This document shows positions 9,577 through 18,764 of a DNA stretch of 64,000 nucleotides, in pieces. A program made the position numbers and the translations under genes. Positions within the stretch are counted from its first letter, which is position 1; each line of letters starts with the position of its first letter. Origin of the DNA: CAVSKL01 sp963728475 [NCBI: Candidatus Eiseniibacteriota bacterium] (GTDB lineage: Bacteria; Eisenbacteria; RBG-16-71-46; JABDJR01); assembly GCA_963728475.1 (NCBI GenBank), contig CAVSKL010000001.1:1302001-1366000 (forward strand), read 5' to 3'. The notes under the pieces were generated by a model. The model did no database searches. It saw only the letters and a list, made by a program, of their open reading frames with translations, and was not told where the DNA came from.

Positions 9577-10188
9577 ATGAAGAACAAGGCGTGGATCCTG
9601 CTCGGCCTGGCGGCGGCGCTCCTGCCGCTCACCGCGAGCGACTGCCTGACCAAGTCCAAGGCGGTCGACGTGGTGCTCCACGGCGACGCCACCTTCACCT
9701 TCCACCCATCCGGCGCCGCCGGCACCCACTCGGGAAGCCAGAGCGTCGACTTCGCCCCGCTCCTGCATCAGGCGTTCGAGGACCTGGGCACCGACTCGGT
9801 GGTGAGCGTTTCGGTCGAGACCGCGTTCTGGCACGTCACCCAGAACAACGGGAGCGCCTCCGCCCAGGTCACCGGCGGGGTCCAGGTGGACCGGCTGGCG
9901 GCGGCCGCGCCCAAGGCGGCGGTGGACCTGATTCCGGCCACGACGCTCACCCTGGGCGATTATACCGGGGACTTCACCCCCGCGCCGCTGGCGGCGGCGG
10001 GAGTCGGGCTCCTGAACGCGGGGTTCAACGACTACGTGGACTCCTGGAACGCGGGGAGTCCGATCGCCGGCCTGACCTACCGGTTCGACTGGACGGTGAC
10101 CTCGTCCGAAGCGGTGGATTTCCAGTTCCAGGTCAAGGTCAAGTTCACCGCGGTGGGGAAGAAGGGCGTGGAGGTGCCGGAGATTTAG
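9577..10188 (+). CDS. Exported protein of unknown function
   Basis: A 203-residue protein I do not recognise. It starts 9 bases after the previous gene with a strong AGGAGG site. The N terminus is a signal peptide (MKNKAWILLGLAAALLPLTA) followed by SDCLTKSK; the Asp before Cys makes a lipobox possible but not canonical. The mature part is beta-rich and low in charge, with Ala/Gly/Thr-rich stretches (VDLIPATTLTLGDYTGDF; YRFDWTVTSSEAVDFQFQVK), suggesting a periplasmic or surface beta-sandwich. It is probably paired with the preceding barrel-like protein. Confidence 0.7.
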   Translation: MKNKAWILLGLAAALLPLTASDCLTKSKAVDVVLHGDATFTFHPSGAAGTHSGSQSVDFAPLLHQAFEDLGTDSVVSVSVETAFWHVTQNNGSASAQVTGGVQVDRLAAAAPKAAVDLIPATTLTLGDYTGDFTPAPLAAAGVGLLNAGFNDYVDSWNAGSPIAGLTYRFDWTVTSSEAVDFQFQVKVKFTAVGKKGVEVPEI

Positions 10189-10278
10189 GCGGTTCATTCG
10201 CCGCCCCCGGCGTCCCGGGTCAAGAGCACCCGGCCGCCGGGCCGCCCGCTCACCGAGCCGGCTCGGGGGCCCCGAGCG

Positions 10279-11722
10279 TCAGCCCTTGATCACGGCCAGC
10301 GGCCGGAGGCGGGCGACCACGGTGCTGAGGCCGGCCTGGGCCACCGCTTCCACGACTTCAGCCACGTCCTTGTAGGCGGCGGCGACCTCCTCTTCCTGGG
10401 TGCGCCGGCTGGCCGACCGCACCAGGATGCCGCGCTTCTCCATCTCGCGCGCGATGGGGCGGCGGTGGGAGAACGCCCGCGCCTTGGTGCGGCTCATCCG
10501 CCGCCCGGCCCCGTGGCAGCTCGACCCGAAGGTGAGTTCCATGGCCCGGGGCCGGCCCGCCAGCACGAAGCTGTAGCGCTCCATGTCGCCGGGGATGAGC
10601 ACCGGCTGGCCCACCCCGCGGTAGTCCTCGGGTACGTCGCGATGGCCGGGGGGGGAAGGCGCGGGTGGCGCCCTTCCGGTGCACGCAGACCCGGCGCTCG
10701 CCGCCGTCCACCCCGTGCGTCTCAAGCTTGGCGATGTTGTGGGCGACCTCGTACACCGTGCGCGCGCCCAGGGACTCCGCGGGGGCGCCGAGCGTCGACG
10801 CCAGCGCCCGCACCGCCTGGGCGGCCAGGATCTGCCGGTTGGCGAAGGCGAAGTTGACCGCCGCGTTCATCGCGCCCCAATAGGCCTCGCCCTCGGGGGA
10901 GCGGACGGGGACGCAGCAGAGCTGGGGGTCGGGGACCTCGATCCCGTGGCGCCGCATGGCCGACCTCATAGTCTTGAGGGAGTCCGTGCACACCTGGTGG
11001 CCCAGGCCGCGGCTTCCGCTGTGGAGGATCAGGGTCGCCGTGCCCTCGGCGAGCCCGTACACCCGGGCCGAGGCCTCGTCGTAGACCGCGTCCACCACCC
11101 CCAGCTCCAGGAAGTGGTTCCCCGATCCCAAGGTCCCGAGCTGGTCCTTGCCCCGGGCCAGCGCGGTCGCGCTCACCCGCTCGGGATCGGCACCGGCGAT
11201 CCGGCTCTCCTCCTCTACGTGGCGGAGATCGTCCGCGGATCCGAACCCTTCCGCCACCGCCCACCGGCCGCCCTCGGACAGGACGCGGGCCATCTCACCG
11301 GGGCCCACCTGCACGTTCCCGCCCCGGCCCACCCCGCACGGCACCGCGTCGAACAGCGCGTCGGCGATGGCGGGGAGCCGGGGCCGGAGATCGCTCTCGG
11401 AAAGCGCAAAGGCCAGGAGTCGCACCCCGCAGTTGATGTCGTAGCCCACGCCGCCGGGGCTCACCACGCCCGTTTCGGGGTCGGTGGCGGCGACCCCGCC
11501 GATCGGGAACCCGTAGCCCATGTGCAGGTCGGGCATGGCCCACGCCGCGCCCACGATCCCCGGGAGCGAGGCCACGTTCTGCAACTGGCGGAGGGACTCC
11601 GCGTCCTCCCGGATGGATGGGAGAAGCTCCACCGAGGCCACGACGCGGGCAGGGACCCGCGCGTCGGGGCGCGGCTCCAGTTCCCAGAGCGCCTCGCCGA
11701 TTCTCTTGATCTTCACGGTCAT
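10279..11722 (-). CDS. rtcB: RNA-splicing ligase RtcB, interrupted by a frameshift in a C8 tract
   Basis: RtcB joins RNA 2',3'-cyclic-phosphate or 3'-phosphate ends to 5'-OH ends using GTP and Mn2+. Family motifs are in order: GGVGYDINCGVRL (metal Asp and Cys), GSGNHFLE, HSGSRGLGHQ, then KGATRAFPP, GDMERYSFVLAG, SSCHGAGRRMSRTKA (guanylated His) and a C-terminal VIKG. The part up to AFPP and the part from GHRDVPED onward lie in different frames, switching at a run of eight G (10648-10655, plus strand). Removing one base restores a 480-residue protein, a normal length. Because all catalytic residues survive on both sides, an assembly error or recent or phase-variable slip is likelier than an old pseudogene. 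Its cofactor archease is encoded about 7 kb away. ATG 11722 is chosen (MTVKIKRIGEALWEL). Confidence 0.9.
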
Positions 11723-11965
11723 GATCGTACCCCCGGGCGACCGCAAGGCGCGGGCGCACGTTCACTATCCTGCCGCCGCGGGGGAATTCAATCAATCCCT
11801 GGGCAGGGGGGGCGACTACCCTCCGGGCGGAGCATCCGGGGATGACGGGGGGCGGGCAGAGCCTTCGGGATTGCGGGACCGGGCGTGGCCGTTACCCTGC
11901 CCCTCCGCCCGGATTGAACTCAAACCTGGCTTAAGCCGGCGCCGTCACGTAGGCTGTGGAGCATC

Positions 11966-12196
11966 ATGATCCACCCCTACAACAATGCCACGCAGACTCG
12001 CTGGAACCGCGGGGAGTTCAAGGTTCAGCTCAACCTGCCTGACAACACACGTCCCCTGGGGTTCTGCGACGGCAGTCCCGAGGACGTCGCCGAGCTTCTC
12101 TCGATCGCCGAATCCGAGGGGGCCGACGACGTGAAGATCCACAAGAAGCGACTCAAGACCGGTCGGGAAGTCTGGACCCTTGGTGGACCGGGCTGA
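11966..12196 (+). CDS. Small protein of unknown function (76 aa)
   Basis: A short open frame from ATG with a weak GGAG four bases upstream. The product (MIHPYNNATQTRWNRGEFKV...) is hydrophilic, with the middle part SPEDVAELLSIAESEGADDV looking helical and a basic stretch KIHKKRLKTGREVW near the end. There is no signal peptide or metal motif. It ends 56 bases before the acyltransferase gene on the same strand. I do not recognise a family; codon use is compatible with a real gene but support is modest. Confidence 0.45.
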   Translation: MIHPYNNATQTRWNRGEFKVQLNLPDNTRPLGFCDGSPEDVAELLSIAESEGADDVKIHKKRLKTGREVWTLGGPG

Positions 12197-12252
12197 ATTC
12201 ACATGCCTGCCCCGCGAACTCATACCCCTTGGTTGAACTCCGCCAGGTGACG

Positions 12253-13638
12253 ATGAAAGCCTCGGATGCTTCGGCCCCGCCGCAATTCCGATACGCCGTC
12301 GCGGACTCCATCTCCTTCTTGAACTCCGATGACTGGGACCGCGTAACCTCGCAGGCCGGAGTGTTCCTATCACGTCCCTTTCTTCAGCTCCTGGAACAGC
12401 ATGTACCCGAGGACTTGTCGGTCCACTACGCGATCGTCTATTCCGGGAGCCGGCCGGTCGCATCAGTGGTTGCCCAGAGTCTGGAAGTCCGGGTTGCCGA
12501 CCTGTCCTCCGCCGACCTCCCGAGAATCACTCCCGGTCTCTGGCATTCTCTGGAGGCGGCCTCGCAGCGGTCCATCAAACGGGCCCGCAAGCGCTTTCTG
12601 CTCTACGACAGCCTCCTCCTGTGGCCCTACCGGGACGAAACCGTGCCCGAGGCGGCGCCGGGGGAGTCATGGCCCGATCTGGCAGCGGGCATTTGGCAAC
12701 GACTGCGGTATCTGTTGAAAGCGGCGGAGCGCGTTGCCGAGCTTCCTGTGGCCTCGGCTCACTTGCGCTTCCTGGTGTGTGGAAACCTGCTCTCCACGGG
12801 GCCGCACGGCGTTGCCTTCGCGGAGGGGGAAGAGCCGGAGACGCTTTGGCCGGCAGCGGTGGAAGCCCTCTATCGCATCAGGAGGAGCAGTACGCTCTTT
12901 GGTGAGTCGGATATGGTGCTGATCAAGGACCTTACCGACGACCAGTGCGGCGCGGGGGCCGCCTTGCGTCGCTTGGGGTTCCGGCGGTTCGAAACCGAGC
13001 CGAACATGCTGCTTCAGCTCAAGTCCTCGTGGGCCAGCTTTAACGACTGCCTCGACGACATGAAGTCGGCCTACCGGAGCCGGATCAAGAAGACCCTCAA
13101 GGAGCTGGACGATGCCGGCGTCGTCCTAAAACGTCTCAGCCCGAAGGAGGTGCAGGCTGAGGCCGGCGAGATCTACGGCCTGTATCATCAAGTACACGAT
13201 CGGCAAAAGCTCCGGCTCGTGACCATTCGGGAAGGTTGGATCCCGGCTCTCGCCGCTCGCTACCGGGAGGACTTTCGCACCGTGGTGGCGCGTCCACGCG
13301 GAGGCGGGAGGATTCTCGGCTTCATCACGCTCATCCGGGACAAAGACGGCGCGTTTGGATACTATGTCGGGTTCGACAAGGCGAGCGCAGCGAAGGGTCT
13401 CCCTCTCTACGTATCCCTGGTTTATGCGGGAGTGGGGCAAGCCATCGAGATGGGAGCATCACGCGTCACCCTGGGCCGAACGGCCCTGGGCCCGAAGGCG
13501 CAGATCGGCTCGAAGGCGCAGGGAATGTACGGCTACCTTCGGCACCGGAGCCGAAGCCTGAATCTGGCCGTCCCCAGCGTCCTGGCGCTGCTGCCGGAGC
13601 CGGCGCAGGCTCCGGAGCGCCATCCCTTCAAGGCGTGA
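12253..13638 (+). CDS. GNAT-type acyltransferase (FemAB/Acetyltransf_6-like)
   Basis: A protein of about 461 residues. The C-terminal half carries the hallmarks of GNAT/FemAB-like transferases: MKSAYRSRIKKTLKELDDAG, then EIYGLYHQVHDRQKLRLVTI, a substrate strand GGRILGFITLIRDKDGAFGY and an acyl-CoA-loop-like GASRVTLGRTALGPKAQIGS. Homologues act on peptidoglycan precursors, sugars or aminoacyl substrates; the substrate here is not determinable. The N-terminal half (about 230 residues) has no motif I recognise. The frame extends up to a TTG at 12229; ATG 12253 is preferred because AGGTGA lies just upstream, but the start is uncertain. The block 12-17 kb looks lower in GC than its surroundings, which could reflect transfer. 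Confidence 0.72.
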   Translation: MKASDASAPPQFRYAVADSISFLNSDDWDRVTSQAGVFLSRPFLQLLEQHVPEDLSVHYAIVYSGSRPVASVVAQSLEVRVADLSSADLPRITPGLWHSLEAASQRSIKRARKRFLLYDSLLLWPYRDETVPEAAPGESWPDLAAGIWQRLRYLLKAAERVAELPVASAHLRFLVCGNLLSTGPHGVAFAEGEEPETLWPAAVEALYRIRRSSTLFGESDMVLIKDLTDDQCGAGAALRRLGFRRFETEPNMLLQLKSSWASFNDCLDDMKSAYRSRIKKTLKELDDAGVVLKRLSPKEVQAEAGEIYGLYHQVHDRQKLRLVTIREGWIPALAARYREDFRTVVARPRGGGRILGFITLIRDKDGAFGYYVGFDKASAAKGLPLYVSLVYAGVGQAIEMGASRVTLGRTALGPKAQIGSKAQGMYGYLRHRSRSLNLAVPSVLALLPEPAQAPERHPFKA

Positions 13639-13883
13639 TCGTCACACCACCGGGCGCCGCACGATTGGGCCGCCACCCGGCTCACTACCGGACCGGCGGC
13701 CTCAGAGGTTTACGGGAAGGATCCCTTCAATGGCGAGGGGGGCGCGCAGCGTTCGACCGGCGTTGACGGCACGTAACGTGGCTGAGTTCGGGAGAGCTGA
13801 AAAGTCTAGACTGCTCTATGCAAGTGCACTAAATTTGCCCTTGTACCGCAACCTGCGGCTATGGAAGGGAAGGCGCGTCGGCC

Positions 13884-15998
13884 ATGACCACCTATTCAGT
13901 CAAGGGGAAGGGCTTTCGACAGCTGCTCAACGCCGCCGGCGACGCCATGCTCGTGGTCGACGCGCGGGGAGACGTGGTCGCGATGAATCCGGAGGCCGAG
14001 CAACTCCTCGGGTGGACGGAGGCGGAGCTCCTGGGCCAACCCTTGGACCGCGTCGTTCCCCAGCGCTTCTCCCAGAGCACCGAGTCGCACCGCGCACACG
14101 AGGGCGGGTCGCCGGAGACCCCGCGGAAGGGCGTTTCGGTCAACCTGTCCGCCCAGCGAAGGGACGGGACCGAATTTCCGATAGACTTCAACCGCAGCTC
14201 CCTCGGTCCCGGAAAGGATGCGCTCGCGGTGATAACGATTCGCGATATCACCAAGTTGCGGGATGCCCAGGAGATGCTCTTTCGGGAGAAGGAACAGGCC
14301 TCCGTCACCCTGGCTTCCATCGCGGATGCCATCATTACGACCGACCTGGCGGGGGCGGTCACGTACCTGAACCCCACGGCTGAGCGGCTTTCCGGCTGGC
14401 GCATGACGGAAGCACTGGGGCAGCCCCTGGGCACCGTCCTGGTCCTCGTCTCCGAATCGACACGGCAACCCATCGAAGACATCGCGGCCCGCTGTCTCCG
14501 CGAAGGGCGCGCGCTGGATCTGGTCAACGGCGTGCTGCTGCTGCGGCGCGATGGGACGGAGTTGGCGATCGGAGACTCCGCTGCGCCACTCCGAGACCGC
14601 AACGGGTCCACGACCGGAGTAGTGGTGGTCTTTCGTGACGTCACTGAAAGACGGCGCGCGGTCCACACCCTCTCGCACGAAGCGAAGCACGATGCTCTCA
14701 CCGGTCTGATCGGTAAGCGGGAGTTCGAGCGACGACTGGCGCGGGTGCTGGCGGAAACGGAACCCGGAACGTCGGAGCACGCTTTGTGCTTCCTGGACCT
14801 GGACCGCTTCAAGCTCGTGAACGATGTGTGCGGTCACGAGGCCGGAGACAGCCTCCTCAGGACGATCGGCAAGCTGCTGGCCGGTCGTCTGCGCAGCCGC
14901 GACACCGTCGCGCGCCTTGGCGGAGACGAGTTCGGCGTGCTCCTTGAACATTGTTCCCTGGCCAAAGCGGAGGAAATCTCCGGCAACCTCCTGCGGACCA
15001 TCGAGGACTTCCATTACGTGTGGAAGGACAAGAGTTTCTCGCTCGGGGCCAGCATCGGCGTCGTCCCGATCACGGGCCCGGGCGGACGGGTGGCTGACTT
15101 CTTGAATGCCGCCGACGAAGCCTGTTACGCAGCCAAGGATGCAGGAGGCAACCGGGTCCATCTGGGGCCGGAGCCGGCCCGGGGGGTCATGCAGCAGGTG
15201 GAGACCCGGCGGATCGTGCGCCTGACCCGCGCAGTGGAGGAAGGTCATTTTCAACTGTTCGCCCAGCAGATCGTGCCGCTGGTGTCGCCGCACGCGGATC
15301 GTCCCCGGTGCGAGATTCTGTTGCGGTTGCCGGATGATCATGGTGGCACGGAAACCTCCGAGTCACTCCTCCAGCACGCCGAGCGCTATCGCCTGAGGCC
15401 GGCGATCGACCGCTGGGTTGTGCGGCAGACGGTCGCGCTTTTGGGAGCCTGGCATCGGGACCACCCGGAGCACGATCTGCCCCTCTGCTCGATAAACCTC
15501 AGCCTCTCCTCGCTGGGCGATCTGGACCTCATCTCCACGCTGCGTGCGAGTTTGAGGGAGCACGAGCTTCCGCCGGAAGGCCTTTCCTTCGAGATCGCGG
15601 AGGCGGCGGCGCTTGGGAATTTCGCCCAACTGGCGCGGCTCGTCTCCGAAATCCGGGCGGTGGGCTGCGGAGTCGGGCTGGACGATTTCGGCGGTGGACT
15701 GGCTTCATTCACCCACCTCAAGGCGCTGCCGATCGATTACGTGAAGATCGGCGGCCTCTACGTGCGACGTGTCGTCGAAGACCCCGTGTACGGTACCCTG
15801 GTAAGCGCCATCAACGAGGTCGGTCGGATAATGGGTATCACCACGATCGCGGAGGATGTAGAGGATAGGGCCCTTCTGCCGAAGCTTCAGGAATTGGGAG
15901 TGGGATTCGCGCAGGGAGAAGCGGTGGCCCCGGCAACGCGGATGACGAACGCGGACGGAAAGGTGGTCTTCCCCGGCGTTCGACTGGCCGACCGCTGA
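13884..15998 (+). CDS. PAS-PAS-GGDEF-EAL cyclic-di-GMP signalling protein
   Basis: A soluble 704-residue protein. PAS domains cover about residues 8-125 (DAMLVVDARGDVVAMNPEAE) and 135-255 (ITTDLAGAVTYLNPTAERLS), GGDEF about 265-430 and EAL about 440-700. The cyclase half has intact RLGGDEFGV near residue 346 and CFLDLDRFKLVNDVCGHEAG. The EAL half is altered: EIL replaces EAL, FEIAEAA replaces FEITETA, KIGG replaces KIDG, AEDVE replaces AEGVE. The residues expected to bind metal (E of EIL, N of SINL, E of IAE, DD of LDDFGG, K, E, Q of FAQG) remain, so phosphodiesterase activity is possible but uncertain. No membrane segment, so it probably senses a cytoplasmic ligand or redox state. Start ATG 13884. 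Confidence 0.92.
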   Translation: MTTYSVKGKGFRQLLNAAGDAMLVVDARGDVVAMNPEAEQLLGWTEAELLGQPLDRVVPQRFSQSTESHRAHEGGSPETPRKGVSVNLSAQRRDGTEFPIDFNRSSLGPGKDALAVITIRDITKLRDAQEMLFREKEQASVTLASIADAIITTDLAGAVTYLNPTAERLSGWRMTEALGQPLGTVLVLVSESTRQPIEDIAARCLREGRALDLVNGVLLLRRDGTELAIGDSAAPLRDRNGSTTGVVVVFRDVTERRRAVHTLSHEAKHDALTGLIGKREFERRLARVLAETEPGTSEHALCFLDLDRFKLVNDVCGHEAGDSLLRTIGKLLAGRLRSRDTVARLGGDEFGVLLEHCSLAKAEEISGNLLRTIEDFHYVWKDKSFSLGASIGVVPITGPGGRVADFLNAADEACYAAKDAGGNRVHLGPEPARGVMQQVETRRIVRLTRAVEEGHFQLFAQQIVPLVSPHADRPRCEILLRLPDDHGGTETSESLLQHAERYRLRPAIDRWVVRQTVALLGAWHRDHPEHDLPLCSINLSLSSLGDLDLISTLRASLREHELPPEGLSFEIAEAAALGNFAQLARLVSEIRAVGCGVGLDDFGGGLASFTHLKALPIDYVKIGGLYVRRVVEDPVYGTLVSAINEVGRIMGITTIAEDVEDRALLPKLQELGVGFAQGEAVAPATRMTNADGKVVFPGVRLADR

Positions 15999-16106
15999 AG
16001 AGAACAGGGGTAACGATCGTTCGGGCCCGGGGTGCCTTGGTTGCTTGGCCTGTGAACACCGGTCCACCCTCGTTCACCATGAACCGTGCAGTGGAGGGAG
16101 ATGCTC

Positions 16107-16973
16107 ATGCTCGCCGTGAGAGGTCTCTCTGGGCAGATCGTGCGGGCGCTTCCGTTGGCCGTCTTGTGGTTCGGACTCACCGGACTCACCGGACTCGGCG
16201 CCGGCCCGGCGCCCATGGGCGAGGCTCCAGCCGCCACGGAGACGAGCGCGAGGGAAGCCCCGCCAGTCTACATCGTCGTATCGACGACCCCGCTGGGCGG
16301 CGATGAATTCGAGTACTCATACGAGGTAGTCAATGGCGGCGCCGTTCCGATTTCGGCGATTTCGATAGGGGACTCCCGCTACGGGAGCCAGCTGCTCACC
16401 TGGCCGATCGGAGCCACTGCGGACTCGATTCCACCAGACTGTTACACCTCTCCAATCGGATGGGAGTTCAACTTCTTTACGACGGAGGAGCAACCGACTA
16501 AGTACATCTACTGGCTACGGACCGATCCCGCACGCGACATTTTCGGCGGGCAGCAGCTTGGTGGATTTGCCGTGAAGCTGCCGCATGCCGACTCCCTCTA
16601 CCAAACCTGCTCGTGGATTGCACACCTGACGGATGGCCAGGAGTATGAGGGCGTCTTGCAGAGCCCGCCCGTGTCGGTGCCGCCATCGAGCACGGAGGTA
16701 CACGAAGGTGTGGAAGTAACTCCGAACCCCGCAGCGCAGGGGACCGGGATTCGATACTACTCCCCGAGCGCGGTCCGAGGGACGGTTGATATCTATGATG
16801 TCCGCGGACGACTGGTCAAGCGACTGTTTGAAGGAAACGTAAGGGTCGGCTGGAACAGCGTTGTGTGGAGCGGCGATGGCGAAAGCGGAAGGAATGCCCC
16901 GTCCGGGGCTTACTTTGTGAAGATCAAGGCCGGCACGAGGCTGAGATTTGCCCGATTCGTCCTCGTCCGGTGA
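16107..16973 (+). CDS. Secreted protein with FlgD-like C-terminal sorting-type domain
   Basis: A 288-residue exported protein. ATG 16107 is chosen because GGAGGGAG lies at the right distance; the frame is open from a GTG at 16086 and an ATG at 16101. The signal peptide is MLAVRGLSGQIVRALPLAVL followed by WFGLTGLTGLGAGPA. The middle part (EFEYSYEVVNGGAVPISAIS) looks like a beta-sandwich and has paired cysteines (DCYTSP; QTCSWI). The last about 80 residues (VEVTPNPAAQGTGIRYY, VDIYDVRGRLVKRLFEG, NAPSGAYFVKI) form the FlgD-like domain found at the C terminus of secreted proteins in Eisenbacteria- and Bacteroidota-type genomes, where it resembles type IX secretion tails. Biological role unknown. 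Confidence 0.8.
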   Translation: MLAVRGLSGQIVRALPLAVLWFGLTGLTGLGAGPAPMGEAPAATETSAREAPPVYIVVSTTPLGGDEFEYSYEVVNGGAVPISAISIGDSRYGSQLLTWPIGATADSIPPDCYTSPIGWEFNFFTTEEQPTKYIYWLRTDPARDIFGGQQLGGFAVKLPHADSLYQTCSWIAHLTDGQEYEGVLQSPPVSVPPSSTEVHEGVEVTPNPAAQGTGIRYYSPSAVRGTVDIYDVRGRLVKRLFEGNVRVGWNSVVWSGDGESGRNAPSGAYFVKIKAGTRLRFARFVLVR

Positions 16974-17557
16974 GATGAAGCCGGCCGGGCCAGCGTATTT
17001 GACTTACGCCACCGGAGTCCGAAACGTCCGGCTGGGGTGTGGTGGGAAAGGGTCTGCCGATCTCCCGGGTGTAGCCTATGAGCGGGCTCGCGGACGGAGG
17101 ATCGGGTCTTGCAATCAGCGATCGTCATCTTGCTCAGCGTGATCGAGTCTGCGCGGGCCAGCGGGTTTGACACTTTGTGCCGGCCACGCGTCCACGTCGT
17201 GGCGGCAGCCCATTACGCCGTTCGCTGACCGCTTACCCCCCTGCTTCGGCTCTCCACCCGCTCGGATGTGAAGAGCCTCACCCCGGCACGGGTGGAAGGA
17301 GCGGCTCGAAGCCGGGGTCACCGCCCGCAGCCACGAAGTCCTGCAGAAGATCCTCGGTACCTCCTGATCCCCCCCGTCAACACAAGCGGGACCGAACGGT
17401 TACAAGTAGAGTAAGGCTGCCGCTTCGGCGGCCCCTGCGGCCACGCCGAAGTCCCCGCCGCCAGGCCGGGTGAACCGGGAATCGGGAGGCGGAGCCCGGG
17501 CGACAGCGGGCCGCCCCAACCGGGGCGGCCTGCTGACGCCGGAGGATGGATGCGCGC
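16974..17557. other. Intergenic region of about 580 bases, no convincing gene
   Basis: It lies between the convergent ends of the FlgD-tail gene and the T-W-G tail gene. No RNA gene was found. A short frame near 17290-17365 reads ...WKERLEAGVTARSHEVLQK and ends in TGA; it could be the tail of a decayed gene but has no start or upstream support. A perfect 9-bp hairpin lies near the right end and is listed separately. Confidence 0.4.
17509..17530 (-). terminator. Hairpin downstream of the T-W-G tail gene
   Basis: A perfect 9-bp stem (GGCCGCCCC / GGGGCGGCC) with the four-base loop AACC, starting 28 bases past the stop of the reverse-strand gene ending at 17558. No T-run follows on that strand, so it may be an RNA 3'-end-stabilising hairpin or a Rho-assisted end rather than a classic intrinsic terminator. 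Confidence 0.5.
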
Positions 17558-18148
17558 CTAGTAAAGCGCCTTCAGATTTCCCCAGGTGGAGGGAGTGGTG
17601 GGCACCGACCCGGAGTGCAGGCCCTCGATGAAGACCATGTCCACCGAGGTGATGCCGACGAAGGAGGGGGAAAGGCCGGTCTGGAGGTCCTGGCCGCCGG
17701 AGTAGGGGTTGCTTCCGCTCTCGGCCCAGCGGAAGGAGAGACCACCGTTGTTCACCGGGACCACCTCGATCACGTAGGTGTTTCCAGGCGTGAGGGCGAC
17801 CTGGGAGGATAGGTCGAAGTGCACCATCGACAAGGTCGTGCTCGAGAGGGTGACGGTTCCCGAACTGCCCAGGACCGTTCCGCTCAGCCCGGAGGCGCCG
17901 CTGACGCCGTCGAGGATGTTCACTTCGACGTCAATCGGGCTCGAAACGGCGGCGAGCGCGATCTCCACCGCATCGACCGCCGTATCGGACGGTGTGAACG
18001 ACTGTCCGACCGGCTGGGAGAGCGTCCCGCTGTTCGGACCGCTGAGGTTCTCCTGGTCGACGGTAACGATCGGGGAAGCAGTACCGAGGGAGGCGACGAG
18101 GCTGAGACCGAGGCCGAGCGCGATTGTCAAGCTGGCTAGATTCTTCAT
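17558..18148 (-). CDS. Secreted protein with T-W-G-x-[IL]-K-x-x-Y C-terminal tail
   Basis: A 196-residue exported protein. ATG 18148 follows an AAAGGA site and begins the signal peptide MKNLASLTIALGLGLSLVAS, with cleavage probably near GTASP. The mature part (LSQPVGQSFTPSDTAVDAVE; FDLSSQVALTPGNTYVIEVV) resembles the beta-sandwich 'choice-of-anchor' domains that often precede short C-terminal anchors such as PEP-CTERM. It has no hydrophobic anchor. Instead it ends PTTPSTWGNLKALY, a tail shared with two other genes in this window. The gene stands alone between hairpins and is transcribed towards the FlgD-tail gene. Function unknown. Confidence 0.8.
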   Translation of the reverse strand: MKNLASLTIALGLGLSLVASLGTASPIVTVDQENLSGPNSGTLSQPVGQSFTPSDTAVDAVEIALAAVSSPIDVEVNILDGVSGASGLSGTVLGSSGTVTLSSTTLSMVHFDLSSQVALTPGNTYVIEVVPVNNGGLSFRWAESGSNPYSGGQDLQTGLSPSFVGITSVDMVFIEGLHSGSVPTTPSTWGNLKALY

Positions 18149-18333
18149 GGCGTGGGTCCTTTGAGGAAGGGTCGACTGAAAGCGGCATACAGTCAAAGCG
18201 GACAAGGCCGGTATGCTATCAGCGGGAGCCGGCGAGATCCACGGGAATAATGCCGGTGGAAATTGCGGACCTTCCCTGCCCCATCCGTTTGACCGGATCA
18301 GACCGACCCACGGATGCCGGGCAGCAGGTCGGC

Positions 18334-18759
18334 CTAGATGTCCAGCAACACGTACGCCCTGAACCCCTCGGGCCCCTCCTCGACCCGCAAGTCGTGCCAC
18401 GTCACCGCCTTGACTTCGGTGCGGAGGCGGTGGCGCGCGGGGTTCAGCGCCTCGCCGTGCGCCGCCCCCTCGACGCGATCCCCGAGGACGGTCACCGAGA
18501 ACCGGGAATAGAGCTCGCCCCGCACCTGGTGGAGCGTGTTGAGCGCCTCCAGCCACTCGTGGAGGAGATCCTCGGGGGAGTCGCCGACCACCCGCACCGT
18601 GCGCGCTCCGCGGTCCCGGACCGTGGCCGGATCGGCAATCACCGCGAAGAGGCCGGAAGCCATCACGGCAAAGAGCCGCGGCAGGTCCGGCGCCCACCCT
18701 CGCACCCCCACGTCGGCGGTGTGCTCCGCCAGTTCCCAGCCGGCCGCGGACTCGGGCAA
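18334..18759 (-). CDS. Archease, RtcB activator
   Basis: Archease stimulates RtcB, enabling multiple turnover and helping the guanylation step. The product of about 141 residues has the family core: GWELAEHTADVGVRGWAPDL near the start (metal-binding Asp in HTADVG), ASGLFAVIADPATV, a central LLHEWLEALNTLHQVRGELY and the C-terminal VKAVTWHDLRVEEGPEGFRA ending in VLLDI. The frame continues upstream without a stop into a shadow of the aminopeptidase, so the start is inferred: TTG 18759, with GGAG about 9 bases upstream, or TTG 18768 overlapping the aminopeptidase stop. Either way it is probably translationally coupled to that gene. rtcB itself lies about 7 kb away on the same strand. Confidence 0.85.
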   Translation of the reverse strand: MPESAAGWELAEHTADVGVRGWAPDLPRLFAVMASGLFAVIADPATVRDRGARTVRVVGDSPEDLLHEWLEALNTLHQVRGELYSRFSVTVLGDRVEGAAHGEALNPARHRLRTEVKAVTWHDLRVEEGPEGFRAYVLLDI

Positions 18760-18764
18760 CCCGG

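Noticed and set aside
17290-17365. Possible C-terminal gene remnant (...WKERLEAGVTARSHEVLQK...)
   Set aside because: Only about 25 codons with no start, no upstream continuation and no family I can name.
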